Shown here one piece after another: positions 1 to 8,932 of a DNA stretch of 57,408 bases; position 1 is the first letter of the stretch; each line of letters begins with the position of its first letter. This stretch comes from Halobacteriovorax sp. Its GTDB lineage: Bacteria; Bdellovibrionota; Bacteriovoracia; Bacteriovoracales; Bacteriovoracaceae. The notes under the pieces were generated by a model. The model saw nothing but the letters and a program-made list of their open reading frames with translations, was not told the DNA's origin and did not search any database. Both the position numbers and the translations under genes were made by a program. Where the stretch lies: NCBI GenBank assembly GCA_002716825.1, contig PBCC01000035.1, positions 1 through 57,408 on the forward strand, given 5' to 3'.

Positions 1-238
1 CAATTGAACCTTCGACCAATTCCAGACTCGATGTTGCAACTCTATTCCAAAACAAATCAATCGCCTCTCTCGCAATAGAGAGTAATTCACTATTGGTGAT
101 TCCAATATTAGCGCAAGCGTGGGCGGCGACATTAACTTTGATCGTCTTGGTTTTGAAGGCGGCGCCGGCCCCGTTATTTAAAGTGAAGGGATAAACGGAA
201 GCGCTAAACAAAAGCAGTGTGAGTAAAGCCATTTTCAT
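1..238 (-). CDS. Secreted orphan protein, C-terminal part outside the window
   Basis: Partial gene that runs off the left edge; only the first 79 codons are visible. The start is ATG at 238..236. The first 16 or so residues (MKMALLTLLLFSASVY) form a hydrophobic signal peptide, followed by a mature segment with one visible Cys in AHACAN and an amphipathic stretch around LFWNRV. Its ATG overlaps the stop of the upstream gene by 4 bases (ATGA), so the two are probably translationally coupled. I do not recognise the family; a secreted or periplasmic location is inferred from the signal peptide alone. Confidence 0.7.
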   Translation of the reverse strand, partial: MKMALLTLLLFSASVYPFTLNNGAGAAFKTKTIKVNVAAHACANIGITNSELLSIAREAIDLFWNRVATSSLELVEGSI

Positions 239-828
239 AAGACGGCCCCAAAATGATAATTGAGAGTGAGTAAATGATTTACAGCTCTTCGTTTCGAGTC
301 AAAAAGTTTTAAGACGGATAGATCAAAGCGCGCACTCCACTCTTTATCTAGAGCAGCCTGTGCACCTAAGTTCCAAGTTAAATTCCTCGTCGTCGCGGTG
401 CCATTTGGTACTGGGAATTCATCGAATGTGGCACCATTTTGAAGTCTAAGTGTTCCGCCTTTGCCACTGATCCTAGTAAAGAAAAATCCTGGCCCAAAAC
501 GTATCGTCCAATAATCATAGTGCCAAGCCAGAGGAGCATTCATAAAAGCATAGAGCGTTGAATAGGTTTCATCCTCGCTGGTTTCAGGCAGAGTCGCGCC
601 AAGCTCAGGAATGAAACTAAACTCTTTTGAAAACTCGTAACGGTAGCTTAATTGTAGAACGGGACGAAAATCAAAATAGCTCACTCTTCCAACATCACTG
701 GCAACCTTGCCAGCTTGATGGGTAAGGTTACCCACACCAAAAGCAAGGTCCGACCAGCCAGTTACAAAACCTTGTGCTGTCGTGCAAAAAATAAACGTGA
801 TAACCACGCAAAACAATCGGTTTTTCAT
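235..828 (-). CDS. Outer-membrane beta-barrel-like orphan protein
   Basis: A 197-residue protein beginning MKNRLFCVVITFIFCTTAQG, a typical signal peptide. I chose ATG at 828 rather than the longest reading frame (to 900) because AAGGA precedes it at good spacing and the signal peptide begins there. The mature part alternates aromatic and polar residues (LQLSYRYEF, WHYDYWTIRFGPGFFF) and ends LTLNYHFGAVL, the pattern of a small beta barrel with a C-terminal membrane strand. It probably sits in the outer membrane and is co-transcribed with the next gene, which overlaps its stop by 4 bases. The specific family is not recognised. Confidence 0.75.
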   Translation of the reverse strand: MKNRLFCVVITFIFCTTAQGFVTGWSDLAFGVGNLTHQAGKVASDVGRVSYFDFRPVLQLSYRYEFSKEFSFIPELGATLPETSEDETYSTLYAFMNAPLAWHYDYWTIRFGPGFFFTRISGKGGTLRLQNGATFDEFPVPNGTATTRNLTWNLGAQAALDKEWSARFDLSVLKLFDSKRRAVNHLLTLNYHFGAVL

Positions 829-972
829 ACCATTCCTTCGAAGCCTTTTTCGAATATCTATTGAAACAAGCCTACTTAGAGGTGTCGAGCGAAAAGGCAA
901 GAGTTTGCCTGTGTACGCTTTATAGGTGTCGTTATAGGATTAGGTCACTAACCGAACTAGAGGAAGTTAAGT

Positions 973-2091
973 ATGTTTGATGATTTAAAGGTCCCACAAG
1001 AACTCATGCCTTCAGATCCAAGATTTGGCTCTGGCCCATCTTTAGTCCCAGTAGACTTTTTAAAGAGTCTGGCCGAGACAGGCGTTCATCTCATGGGAAC
1101 AAGTCATCGTAAAAAAGCTGTCAGAGACCTGGTTGGAGAAATGCAACAGGGCATGCGCGATTACTTTAAACTTCCAAAAGATTTTACAGTCGCTATTGGA
1201 AACGGTGGCGCTACATTCCTCTTTGATATGTTGGCCCTTGGAATGGTTGAAAAGAAAGCGGTTCACTTTGTTTGTGGAGAGTTTTCAGATAAATGGTTCA
1301 AAGCTTCTAAAAAAATTCCATGGATTGAAACTGAAAAAGTCGAAGTGGCGGCAGGTGACGGGATTACTCCTAAAGCTGTGGCGGGTGCCGACGTCATCGC
1401 GTGTACTCTCAATGAAACTTCCACCGGTGTTCAAATCGACTCGTTTCCAACTGTTGGGCCAGACCAATTATTGATGGTTGATGCAACCTCAGGTGGCGGA
1501 CAAGTACCTTGTGATGTCTCTAAGACAGATGTTTATTTCTTTTCTCCGCAAAAAGTTTTTGCCAGTGAGGGCGGATTCTTCGTCGCCATTCTCTCGCCTA
1601 AAGCCAGAGAGAGAGCCTTAAAGCTTGCGGCAGATAAGACTCGTTATATTCCAGATATTATGCGTTGGGATCTTTGTATCGATAACTCTGACAAGGCGCA
1701 GACTTATAATACACCCGCTATCAGCACTATTTTCTTTCTCAATGAGCAAGTTAAGCTCATGAATAAGATTGGCTATGCTGGTGTTCAAAAAATGGCTCAA
1801 GCCAAAGCCGATCTTCTTTATGGTTGGGCGGAGTCGAAGCCGTATCTTTCATGCTTTATTAAAGAATCTAAATACCGTTCGGTTGCAGTCGCAACAATTG
1901 ATGTGGATGAAAAAGTTGATGTTAATCCACTGATTGATAAGCTTGATCAAGATAAAATTGTTTATGGAATTGATGCCTATAGAAAGCTTGGGCGCAATCA
2001 GTTTAGAATTTCACTGTTTCATAATATTACGATTGCTGATCTTGAAAAACTGACAAAAATTCTTTCTATGGCGATAGAATCGAAGCTTTAA
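973..2091 (+). CDS. serC: Phosphoserine aminotransferase
   Basis: PLP-dependent class V aminotransferase of 372 residues that converts 3-phosphohydroxypyruvate and glutamate to phosphoserine, the second step of serine synthesis. The N-terminus PSDPRFGSGPS and the PLP-lysine motif SPQKVFASEGG resemble the actinobacterial-type SerC rather than the E. coli type. GNGGATFLFD supplies the phosphate-binding turn, and the C-terminal small domain ends in YRKLGRNQFRISLFHNI. It is monocistronic: the upstream gene is divergent, and its 3' end overlaps the next gene tail to tail by 26 bases. The serB and serA partners are not in the window. Confidence 0.88.
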   Translation: MFDDLKVPQELMPSDPRFGSGPSLVPVDFLKSLAETGVHLMGTSHRKKAVRDLVGEMQQGMRDYFKLPKDFTVAIGNGGATFLFDMLALGMVEKKAVHFVCGEFSDKWFKASKKIPWIETEKVEVAAGDGITPKAVAGADVIACTLNETSTGVQIDSFPTVGPDQLLMVDATSGGGQVPCDVSKTDVYFFSPQKVFASEGGFFVAILSPKARERALKLAADKTRYIPDIMRWDLCIDNSDKAQTYNTPAISTIFFLNEQVKLMNKIGYAGVQKMAQAKADLLYGWAESKPYLSCFIKESKYRSVAVATIDVDEKVDVNPLIDKLDQDKIVYGIDAYRKLGRNQFRISLFHNITIADLEKLTKILSMAIESKL

Positions 2092-2695
2092 GCTTTTTGA
2101 TGATTTCAGGTTTTTTAGTACTGATATAGTGACGGATATCGAACTGGGCTAAAACAGGTGAGACTTGTTTTAGTCCAGGAATTAGCCCTTTTGCCCATTC
2201 ATAACTGTCTAAGCTCACAATAGTTGCATCAAAACGCTTGAGGTTTATCAGCTTGGCAATCGCATTGGCATCACTATTGGTATCAAAGTTAATTTTAAGT
2301 TTTTCCAGAGTTTGTTCGACGTAAGGCATACCGCGAAGAACGATGATTTTATAATCGCTAAGATTTTTGCCCTTAGACTTTGGCGCAAACAAAGCAAACT
2401 CAAGCTTAGTCAGAGTTCCCCCAACTAACTCAAAGTCAGTGATAATTGATTCAGTTCCAAGTGGGTGACCTAAAACAGCATCTACCCGACCGGCTTTAGC
2501 TTCTGCTAGAGCGCGATCCATAGTGTAGCGACGAACCTCAACCTCAATATTGGCTTTTTTATACATGGCCAATACCTTCTCTTCACATAGTTTAATAACG
2601 GGAGACCCGTGACTATAAGAGGCTAGTATAATCTTATCTGCTCCAAAAACATTGAGGCTAAGTATTGTGAATAGTAGTACTGAAAACTTAACCAT
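2066..2695 (-). CDS. Periplasmic solute-binding-like protein (SBP_bac_3 type)
   Basis: 209 residues with signal peptide MVKFSVLLFTILSLNVFGA. The mature part resembles the extracellular solute-binding family 3 fold: VEVRRYTMDRALAEAKAGRVDAVLG matches the segment these proteins use to lower a minor domain over the ligand, with a second lobe after FALFAPKSKG. No ABC permease or ATPase lies nearby, so it may be a free sensor or scavenging protein rather than part of a transporter. It overlaps the end of tgt upstream by 8 bases (operon) and serC tail to tail. A similar orphan lies at 33528-34229. Ligand unknown. Confidence 0.72.
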   Translation of the reverse strand: MVKFSVLLFTILSLNVFGADKIILASYSHGSPVIKLCEEKVLAMYKKANIEVEVRRYTMDRALAEAKAGRVDAVLGHPLGTESIITDFELVGGTLTKLEFALFAPKSKGKNLSDYKIIVLRGMPYVEQTLEKLKINFDTNSDANAIAKLINLKRFDATIVSLDSYEWAKGLIPGLKQVSPVLAQFDIRHYISTKKPEIIKKLKASILSP

Positions 2696-3827
2696 GTCCC
2701 TCTTTTAAGTACTGAGCTAGGAATTCTTGCTTGAAGTCTAAATAACGATCTTCAAGAATTGCTTCTCTTGCTCGATCAGCCAGCGATTTATAAAAAGCGA
2801 TATTATGTGCCGTTGCTAAAATGGCACCTAGAATTTCATTCGAATCAAAAAGGTGTTTGATATAGCTTCTGGTGAGATTTTGACAGCCATAACATGAACA
2901 ATTCGGCTCAACGGGGTAAAAATCCCGGCGGTAATTTCTGTGTTTAATTCGAATCTTTCCACGATTGGTAAATAGTGTTCCACCGCGTGCAAACTTCGTT
3001 GGAATAATACAATCACTCATATCTACGCCATGTTCCCACAGCATAAATAGGTCCTCAGGATTGCCTACACCCATGACGTAACGGGGCTTATCTTTTGGCA
3101 TAAGGGGAGCAGTGTACTTTACAACTTTCTCCATGACGTCTGGACCTTCACCAACAGAAACTCCGCCGATGGCGTAGCCTGGGAGGTCTCTCGCGATAAG
3201 TTCATCCAGACACTCTTTTCTGTAATCATCAAACTCAGAACCCTGAATGATACCGAAGAGTGCTTGCTTCGGATTAGTCCAAGCGTTGATACAGCGATCG
3301 AGCCAACGATGGGTACGATCAATTGAATCTTTTACATAAGGGCGAGTGGCCGGATAAGGAATACACTCGTCAAAGGCCATCATGATATCAGAACCAAGGT
3401 TTTGTTGAATTCCGATAGACGTCTCAGGGGTGAGTAAAACCGTTTTACCGTCTTGATCTCTAAATTCTGCGCCTTCTTCTTTGATACTTTTCTTTTGCAA
3501 AGAGAAGACCTGGAAGCCGCCAGAGTCTGTGAGAATTGGACGATCCCAACCCATCCACTTGTGCAGACCTCCGGCCTTAGCCACGAGATCAGAGCCTGGA
3601 GTTAAATGGAGGTGATAGGTATTGGAGAGAAGAACTTTAACATCCATCTCTTCCATCTCTTTCATCTGCAGCGCTTTAATGGCACCGTGAGTACCAACTG
3701 GCATAAAGACAGGAGTAGGAATATCTCCATGTGGAGTGGTAATAACACCAGCGCGGGCTCCACTATTTTTATCTTGGTGAACAACTTTAAATTTGAAATG
3801 TTCTTTGACTTGATCTTGTATTCTCAT
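2688..3827 (-). CDS. tgt: Queuine/preQ1 tRNA-guanine transglycosylase
   Basis: 379 residues, the usual length for bacterial TGT, which exchanges guanine-34 of GUN-anticodon tRNAs for preQ1. Visible landmarks are TDSGGFQVFSL (with the Asp of the substrate pocket), GGVSVGE, the MGVGNPEDL segment, and the zinc-site cysteines in CSCYGCQNLTRSYIKHLF near residues 310-325, with the late His in ATAHN. Its first ATG overlaps the stop of the upstream FHA gene by 4 bases and its stop overlaps the next start by 8, so the three form one minus-strand operon. queE, also in the queuosine pathway, lies at 15171. Confidence 0.96.
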   Translation of the reverse strand: MRIQDQVKEHFKFKVVHQDKNSGARAGVITTPHGDIPTPVFMPVGTHGAIKALQMKEMEEMDVKVLLSNTYHLHLTPGSDLVAKAGGLHKWMGWDRPILTDSGGFQVFSLQKKSIKEEGAEFRDQDGKTVLLTPETSIGIQQNLGSDIMMAFDECIPYPATRPYVKDSIDRTHRWLDRCINAWTNPKQALFGIIQGSEFDDYRKECLDELIARDLPGYAIGGVSVGEGPDVMEKVVKYTAPLMPKDKPRYVMGVGNPEDLFMLWEHGVDMSDCIIPTKFARGGTLFTNRGKIRIKHRNYRRDFYPVEPNCSCYGCQNLTRSYIKHLFDSNEILGAILATAHNIAFYKSLADRAREAILEDRYLDFKQEFLAQYLKEGHG

Positions 3828-6046
3828 AATTCTTCTTGCTCAGCTTCTGTTGAAGGTTCATCGCTACGTTGCCATAAGGCTTGATCGATATTCATGGCTT
3901 CGAAAGCTTGGTTGGCCCAAACTAAGTCGGGCTCGCTTTGAAGCTGATTCAATAGTTTCATTGTCTTTTTATAATCAGCCTCAATAGTTGAAGCTAGCTC
4001 TGGTTTAGCACCTCGAAGGGCTAATGTCCTCTGTGTAAGCTGTCGTAAGGCCTCAATTGACTCAGGTTGTAATGGGAATTTTGTTTGAGGCGAGAACTGG
4101 TCAATAAAGTCAAAGACCGTCCAGAAGCTTAGTGTGGCCACAGGGCTAGCCGCATTTTGTGCCAAGGCGGCTGAATAAGTAAAGAATGTCCGAATGAACT
4201 TATTGATGGCACCAGGGGCGCCAGGCTTAGTTGACAGGCTTAGTGACAAGAAGCGGCCACCCCGAATACGGTGGAGAGTCATACGTCGATTGGTTGGCGC
4301 AATCTCTAGATAAACTCTACGTGCGATTAAGTTTGTTTTGATTTCTGTATTAGCTTGAATATTCAGGTGAGTGAGTAAGAATTTTTTAAGCTCAAGGTAG
4401 GGATAGAGAGTTGGACCTCGCTCGCTTATAAACCTTGGAAGTGTTTCCCAGTTTAACTTTAAGGTATCGATGAGAAGTGCCATTAAATCCTTGTCTGCTT
4501 CTTGATTAAACGAACTGAGTTGAATGGCTTTTTCCAGTGATGGGTATTTAGATTTGAAAAAAGGATCGAGTTTAATAATCGTGCGAAGCAAATTTTCGCT
4601 AATCTGGCTCGTTGCAATTGGGCCGACTGTAACAACATCAACTCTATCGTTGTGATTGCGAATAAAATTTGCACCTGCCATGACCATTTTTGGAGAACCG
4701 CGCAGAAAAGGAGAGAAACTCCATTCGTTAGTAACAGCTTGATCATAACTAACTGTTAAGTTCAGTGCACGCCATGGATGAGTTTCTTGTGGAGTCTCTG
4801 GAGCTGTATCTTTAATCGATTTATCTTCTGTAATCTGTGGCCCTTCTAAAATCTGAGTATCCATAAGAACTGGGGCTAAAACAATGGCACCACTAATCAG
4901 CGGCAAAACGATAAGTACACCTAAGATCTTGAGTAGAGAGTGGCGAAATGAAAGTTCGCTGGCAGTCAGTACTTCCTTAAGCGTACGTTTTTTAATCAGC
5001 GCCGGAGTATCAAAAATCAAAAGAGGGGAGAGTAATAGACTCAGAAGCAGTCTTAAAAAACCTTTAAGTCTTGAAGTGACAAAACTTCCTTCTGTTTGAA
5101 CAAAAAGAAGAGCGAGTCCAAAATTAACACCGAAAACTAAGTTCGAAATAATATTAATAACGAGCCAGCTAAGCGCAATCGCTAAAAATGATGGACTGGT
5201 TAAAAAACTTAAAGCTCCAGCATGTTCTCCCAAGTAGGGCGACGCGAGAGCAAGACCTTTATCGATTAATGGAGTGATATCAAGAATAATTTGATCAAAA
5301 ACTTCGCCCAACTCTAGAATGGGGACGATATTTGATGCGAAGGCGAAGGCAATAATGATTTCTGCCACAAAAGCATAAATTCTAGCAAAGAAGGCCGGCA
5401 TATCATCGCGATCTACGATATAACGCGGTTTTTTAGCTTTCGCTTTTGGCTTCTCTTCTTCATCTTCAGAGTCTACGGCCGACTTAGGAATATAAATCGA
5501 ATTATTAATCTCTTTTTCAGAATCAGTTTCTTCTTCCTCAGATTCACCCTCATCTACTAAATCTTCTTCTGTTTCTGATACAGCTTCTTGCTTTTTGAAC
5601 TTTGCTTTTAATCGCTCGAAAAAAGTTGGCTTATGAACAAGTTCAGAGATGTCGATATCTTGGTCAGTATCTTCATCGAAAATCTCGACGTCAGAGTCTT
5701 CCTCTACCTGCTCTTCAATTTCTTGCACTTTCTCTTTTTCAAGTTTTACTGTGCATTTAATTTCTCTTAAAAATAATTTGTCGGATTTCTCAAGAATATA
5801 CATGCGGCCGTTATCTAAAGACTGACGACCTAGCTTAGTGGAGCCGCTCTCAGCAACTTGAAAAAGGGTTAGAATGTCTTGATGGACTCTAAGCACGCAG
5901 TGGCGTGGAGCAAGGTCATGCTCCTTGATCACGATCGTATTATTACTAGCACTGCCAATGGTTGTTTCACCTCCAAGGCGAAATAATTGTTTGCCTTCTT
6001 CTGGGTGTTGTATTTCTAAGTAATAAACACTGACTTTTTCGCTCAA
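3824..6046 (-). CDS. FHA-domain multi-pass membrane protein
   Basis: 740 residues. The N-terminal 100 form an FHA phosphothreonine-binding domain (GGETTIGSASNNTIVI, then RHCVLRV and ESGSTKLG, covering the usual G-S-H-G core). Residues about 105-210 are acidic and disordered. A hydrophobic core of several membrane helices follows (MPAFFARIYAFVAEIIIAF onward to about 400), reminiscent of an RDD-type membrane domain. The rest is a large probably extracytoplasmic region (DLTVSYDQAVTNEWSF onward) unlike any family I know. It is first in an operon with tgt, overlapping it by 4 bases. Role unknown; it could couple Ser/Thr kinase signalling to the envelope. Confidence 0.75.
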   Translation of the reverse strand: MSEKVSVYYLEIQHPEEGKQLFRLGGETTIGSASNNTIVIKEHDLAPRHCVLRVHQDILTLFQVAESGSTKLGRQSLDNGRMYILEKSDKLFLREIKCTVKLEKEKVQEIEEQVEEDSDVEIFDEDTDQDIDISELVHKPTFFERLKAKFKKQEAVSETEEDLVDEGESEEEETDSEKEINNSIYIPKSAVDSEDEEEKPKAKAKKPRYIVDRDDMPAFFARIYAFVAEIIIAFAFASNIVPILELGEVFDQIILDITPLIDKGLALASPYLGEHAGALSFLTSPSFLAIALSWLVINIISNLVFGVNFGLALLFVQTEGSFVTSRLKGFLRLLLSLLLSPLLIFDTPALIKKRTLKEVLTASELSFRHSLLKILGVLIVLPLISGAIVLAPVLMDTQILEGPQITEDKSIKDTAPETPQETHPWRALNLTVSYDQAVTNEWSFSPFLRGSPKMVMAGANFIRNHNDRVDVVTVGPIATSQISENLLRTIIKLDPFFKSKYPSLEKAIQLSSFNQEADKDLMALLIDTLKLNWETLPRFISERGPTLYPYLELKKFLLTHLNIQANTEIKTNLIARRVYLEIAPTNRRMTLHRIRGGRFLSLSLSTKPGAPGAINKFIRTFFTYSAALAQNAASPVATLSFWTVFDFIDQFSPQTKFPLQPESIEALRQLTQRTLALRGAKPELASTIEADYKKTMKLLNQLQSEPDLVWANQAFEAMNIDQALWQRSDEPSTEAEQEEL

Positions 6047-6174
6047 TTAATGCTCTCCGAAATGCCATAGATATTCGATTTTCTTGGCTTTTATTGTCTC
6101 TTTCTAGTCTGTTTTTGGCAATCTTTGCGTGCGTATTGCGAAAGTTTTGTGAGTCGGTATTCTTAGTTCATCAA

Positions 6175-6191
6175 ATAAAATTTCATTTTAT
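6175..6191. promoter_or_regulatory. AT-rich palindrome upstream of an outer-membrane gene
   Basis: A perfect inverted repeat, ATAAAAT-TTC-ATTTTAT, lies 35 bases before the start at 6226 and between divergent genes. Its symmetry and position fit an operator, or a region of DNA bending at the promoter. It does not match the Fur consensus. No regulator is identified. Confidence 0.35.
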
Positions 6192-6225
6192 CGAAACAGC
6201 CACTTAATTTGGATAAGGAAGGGAT

Positions 6226-7503
6226 ATGAAAGTGAGACTTAGTACGTTTTTTCGATTAACTGCACTGGTTGCCAGTGTTGCCTTTTTGGCCAAAGCTCAA
6301 GCCGCTTATGATGTTAAAAAGCGCGCGATTACTCTTGATGATCGTTTTGAGACGGAAGAGATGTTAAGACCTTTTGGTCATGACTTCCTTTTGGACCTTA
6401 CTGTGGGTATCAACAAAAATGTTCTAGATGTTGTTAATGACGGTAAGGACGTTTCAAAAACTCAAGGTAGTGACTCTGAAAAACTAGATGCTGGACAAGC
6501 TTTTCTTAGAAAGTATCGCGATACAGAGCAAACCATTCGCGTTGGCTTAAACCTTGGAGTACCACTTCCAAGTTTCACGGCATTTGATGTAAAGCTAAAA
6601 CCAAACTTCAGAGTGTCAGCTAATCTTATGGCCAATATTGGTGTTCGCGCCCAAGACATTACGGCGCAAAACGTGCTCGATTATGTTGGTCAAGACGTCC
6701 CTCAAGAACTTAAAAACTTAATCATCCAAAAATTTGGAACAATGAACCCTAATGACGACATCGTGGCTAAAGCGATTCAAGGTGAATCGGCAGAAGTTCA
6801 GTCTCAAGGTCAGCCTTATTTAAATAAATTCTTTTATCCTTCAGATACATCTGTTCCAAACCTTTTGACCTACGCCAAAGTTGATGCCAAGGCCGGCTTC
6901 TTTGTGGGTTATGAGTACGATGAACATTTCTTTGGTGGCTTTAATCTTTATGGAATGGGTCGCGCCGATACCGAGTTGATTGTTACCGCCGACGCGCTTG
7001 CTAAAGGTGGCGATACGATTGAGTTTGGTGAAGAGATGAATACCACGATTGTGGCTGCTGCCGATTATCAATTTGGTTATAAAAATGGCAATCTGACGGG
7101 ATTTGGCTCGATCGAAGAGCTTAAGCTTGCGACGCTTTCAGATAATAAAGATAAAGGTGGTGAGTTGAACTATGAAGTTAAGCCACTTCTACGCGTTCAC
7201 GGTGAATACCGTTATGACTTTATGGCGTTTACGGTTCGCCCATTTGTTGGCGTTTATAATCGTTTTGGCTACTCTCAAGGGGCTCAGCCTTACGGTGGAG
7301 CCGATCTTGGGACCTATGTTTGGGACGATAGAATCGGGGTTCAGCTTCGCACCATGGTGGATGAGGAGCATTTGACTTTGGCGCCTAGAATCAAATTATG
7401 GCTTATGCAGCTTGAGTACAGCTTGAAACAGCCAATTAAGTCAAAAATCGACGATACAGCGATTTCGACACTGCATTCTCTAAACTTCCGATTGTTCTTT
7501 TAA
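6226..7503 (+). CDS. Outer-membrane protein, probable large beta barrel
   Basis: 425 residues with a signal peptide (about 1-26, ending AKAQAAYDV) and the ribosome site AAGGAAGGGAT just before the ATG. The mature chain has alternating strands (QTIRVGLNLGVPLPSF, FRVSANLMANIGVR, KAGFFVGYEYDEHFFGGFNLYGMGRA) and ends LHSLNFRLFF, a C-terminal Phe typical of BAM-inserted barrels. A non-barrel insert lies around residues 130-210 (QDVPQELKNLIIQKFGTM). It is monocistronic, followed by a strong terminator at 7528. I do not recognise a named family; porin-like or surface function is inference. Confidence 0.78.
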   Translation: MKVRLSTFFRLTALVASVAFLAKAQAAYDVKKRAITLDDRFETEEMLRPFGHDFLLDLTVGINKNVLDVVNDGKDVSKTQGSDSEKLDAGQAFLRKYRDTEQTIRVGLNLGVPLPSFTAFDVKLKPNFRVSANLMANIGVRAQDITAQNVLDYVGQDVPQELKNLIIQKFGTMNPNDDIVAKAIQGESAEVQSQGQPYLNKFFYPSDTSVPNLLTYAKVDAKAGFFVGYEYDEHFFGGFNLYGMGRADTELIVTADALAKGGDTIEFGEEMNTTIVAAADYQFGYKNGNLTGFGSIEELKLATLSDNKDKGGELNYEVKPLLRVHGEYRYDFMAFTVRPFVGVYNRFGYSQGAQPYGGADLGTYVWDDRIGVQLRTMVDEEHLTLAPRIKLWLMQLEYSLKQPIKSKIDDTAISTLHSLNFRLFF

Positions 7504-7527
7504 CTCTTAGCGTGATAGTTAACGTAG

Positions 7528-7551
7528 CGGGGGCTTTATGCCCCCGTTTTT
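7528..7551 (+). terminator. Rho-independent terminator after the outer-membrane gene
   Basis: Stem CGGGGGC / GCCCCCG with loop TTTAT and a T5 tail, 25 bases after the stop at 7503. An ATG in the loop is the first ATG of the longest helicase reading frame and is not a credible start. Confidence 0.92.
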
Positions 7552-7576
7552 ATTTATGATAGTTGGAGATTTCCCT

Positions 7577-8881
7577 ATGGCGCGCTTTGACCAGTTGATT
7601 AAGTTGCCAGCGTTATTGGATTTTATAAAAGAAGAGGGTTTTGAAAAGCCCACTGAAGTTCAGTCCAAAGCAATTCCTGAAATTTTAAAAGGCGAGTCCC
7701 TTGTCTGTACTGCTCAAACTGGTACCGGTAAAACTTTGGCCTATGCACTTCCATTGGTTCAGCTTTTAAAACAAGCCGAGCAAGCCAAAACTTTTGATCC
7801 AAGCCTGGCCTCGGCTCCTGTTGGCATTATTTTGTGCCCAACCAGAGAATTGGCTTCACAGGTCTTTGGAATTCTAAAAAGAATTTCTCATTTTGCTAAA
7901 TTCCGAGTTCGTCTACTTTCAGGTGGAGATTCATCGGCCAAGACGACACAAATGAGAAGTGGACTCGATCTTCTCGTGGCGGCACCGTCACGTGTTCGTC
8001 AGGCTATTGATAAGGGTGATCTTAACGTATCCCAAGTGAAATTTTTATTTGTCGATGAAGCCGATCAGATGCTCGACTTTGGCTTTGGAAAAGAGCTCAA
8101 GAAAATCTATGAAAAGATAGAGGGTGGGTGTCAGCTCGCTCTATTTACGGCCACAAGACCAGCTGATCTTAACCAAATTGCGATGGATGTCTTTAATGGT
8201 GCACCATTAAATGACCTCGTGATCGAGGGTGCTCACGGCGTAAAACTCAATATTGAAACTTTCAATATTACTTGTTCACAAGGTGAGAAGCCCTTCATGT
8301 TGGAGCTCTTTTTAAAAGAGCAAGGTGGAATGAAGGGAATAATCTTTGTTAATCGAAAAGAAACAGTCGATGAAGTGCATAAGCATCTCAGCGAAAAGTT
8401 TCCAAAGCGTGCCTTTGCAAGACTTCATGGCGCTATGGAAAAGAAAGATAGAGAAAAGCAAAACGCTGCCTTTAGAGACAAGAACGTTACATTAGTCGCC
8501 AGTGATATCGCTGCTCGAGGCATCGATGTGAAGGGCGTGGTTTGGGTTTTAAACTATGACCTTCCTTTTGAATCAGTCTACTACCTACACCGCTGTGGCA
8601 GAACCGGACGCTCAGGTGTTCCAGGACGTGTGTTCAACTTTGTAAGCTCTAGAGATCAAGGCCTTATTACTAAGATCAATAAGTCTATCAGCGAGCAAAC
8701 GTTGTTAAAGCTTGATCCGATTGCAGGGGATAAGACGAGAGCTAAAGTGGCAGTGAAGAAAAAAGCTACACAAATTAAGAAAAGTGCCGCGACCAAGAAA
8801 GTGTCGGAAAAAAAGAAGTACGTGGTTAAGACAACTAAGAAAACACCACGCTACAAAAAGCAGCAACCCAAGAAAAAGTAG
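7577..8881 (+). CDS. DEAD-box ATP-dependent RNA helicase, RhlE-like
   Basis: 434 residues. Conserved helicase motifs in order: Q motif (FEKPTEVQSKAIP), Walker A AQTGTGKT, PTRELAS, motif II VDEADQML, motif III FTATRP (SAT replaced by TAT), IIFVNRK, ARGIDVKG and HRCGRTGRSG. The last 60 residues are very rich in Lys (KKKATQIKKSAATKKV), an RNA-binding tail as in RhlE/SrmB-type proteins. I chose ATG at 7577, with GGAG upstream, because the earlier ATG at 7538 lies in the loop of a terminator. It probably works in ribosome assembly or mRNA decay; the exact subgroup is uncertain. Confidence 0.93.
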   Translation: MARFDQLIKLPALLDFIKEEGFEKPTEVQSKAIPEILKGESLVCTAQTGTGKTLAYALPLVQLLKQAEQAKTFDPSLASAPVGIILCPTRELASQVFGILKRISHFAKFRVRLLSGGDSSAKTTQMRSGLDLLVAAPSRVRQAIDKGDLNVSQVKFLFVDEADQMLDFGFGKELKKIYEKIEGGCQLALFTATRPADLNQIAMDVFNGAPLNDLVIEGAHGVKLNIETFNITCSQGEKPFMLELFLKEQGGMKGIIFVNRKETVDEVHKHLSEKFPKRAFARLHGAMEKKDREKQNAAFRDKNVTLVASDIAARGIDVKGVVWVLNYDLPFESVYYLHRCGRTGRSGVPGRVFNFVSSRDQGLITKINKSISEQTLLKLDPIAGDKTRAKVAVKKKATQIKKSAATKKVSEKKKYVVKTTKKTPRYKKQQPKKK

Positions 8882-8888
8882 AAATAAA

Positions 8889-8911
8889 AAAGCCCCGAAA
8901 ATCGGGGCTTT
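8889..8911. terminator. Bidirectional terminator between convergent genes
   Basis: Perfect stem AAAGCCCCGA / TCGGGGCTTT with loop AAA. It sits between the helicase stop (8881) and the stop of the minus-strand repeat protein (8933). The minus-strand reading has the better T run (six T after the stem); the plus-strand T run is broken by a G. Confidence 0.9.
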
Positions 8912-8932
8912 GCTTTATCTATCGTATCTAAA

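Noticed and set aside
1133-1474. Overlapping plus-strand frame within serC
   Set aside because: Alternative-frame shadow with no ribosome site; serC covers the region fully.
6105-6135. Possible sigma-54 site TTTTTGGCAATCTTTGCGTG before the outer-membrane gene
   Set aside because: GG and GC doublets are separated by 8 bases, not 10.
7538-7576. Helicase start at the first ATG
   Set aside because: It lies in the loop of the terminator at 7528-7551; ATG 7577 has a ribosome site and starts the conserved helicase region.
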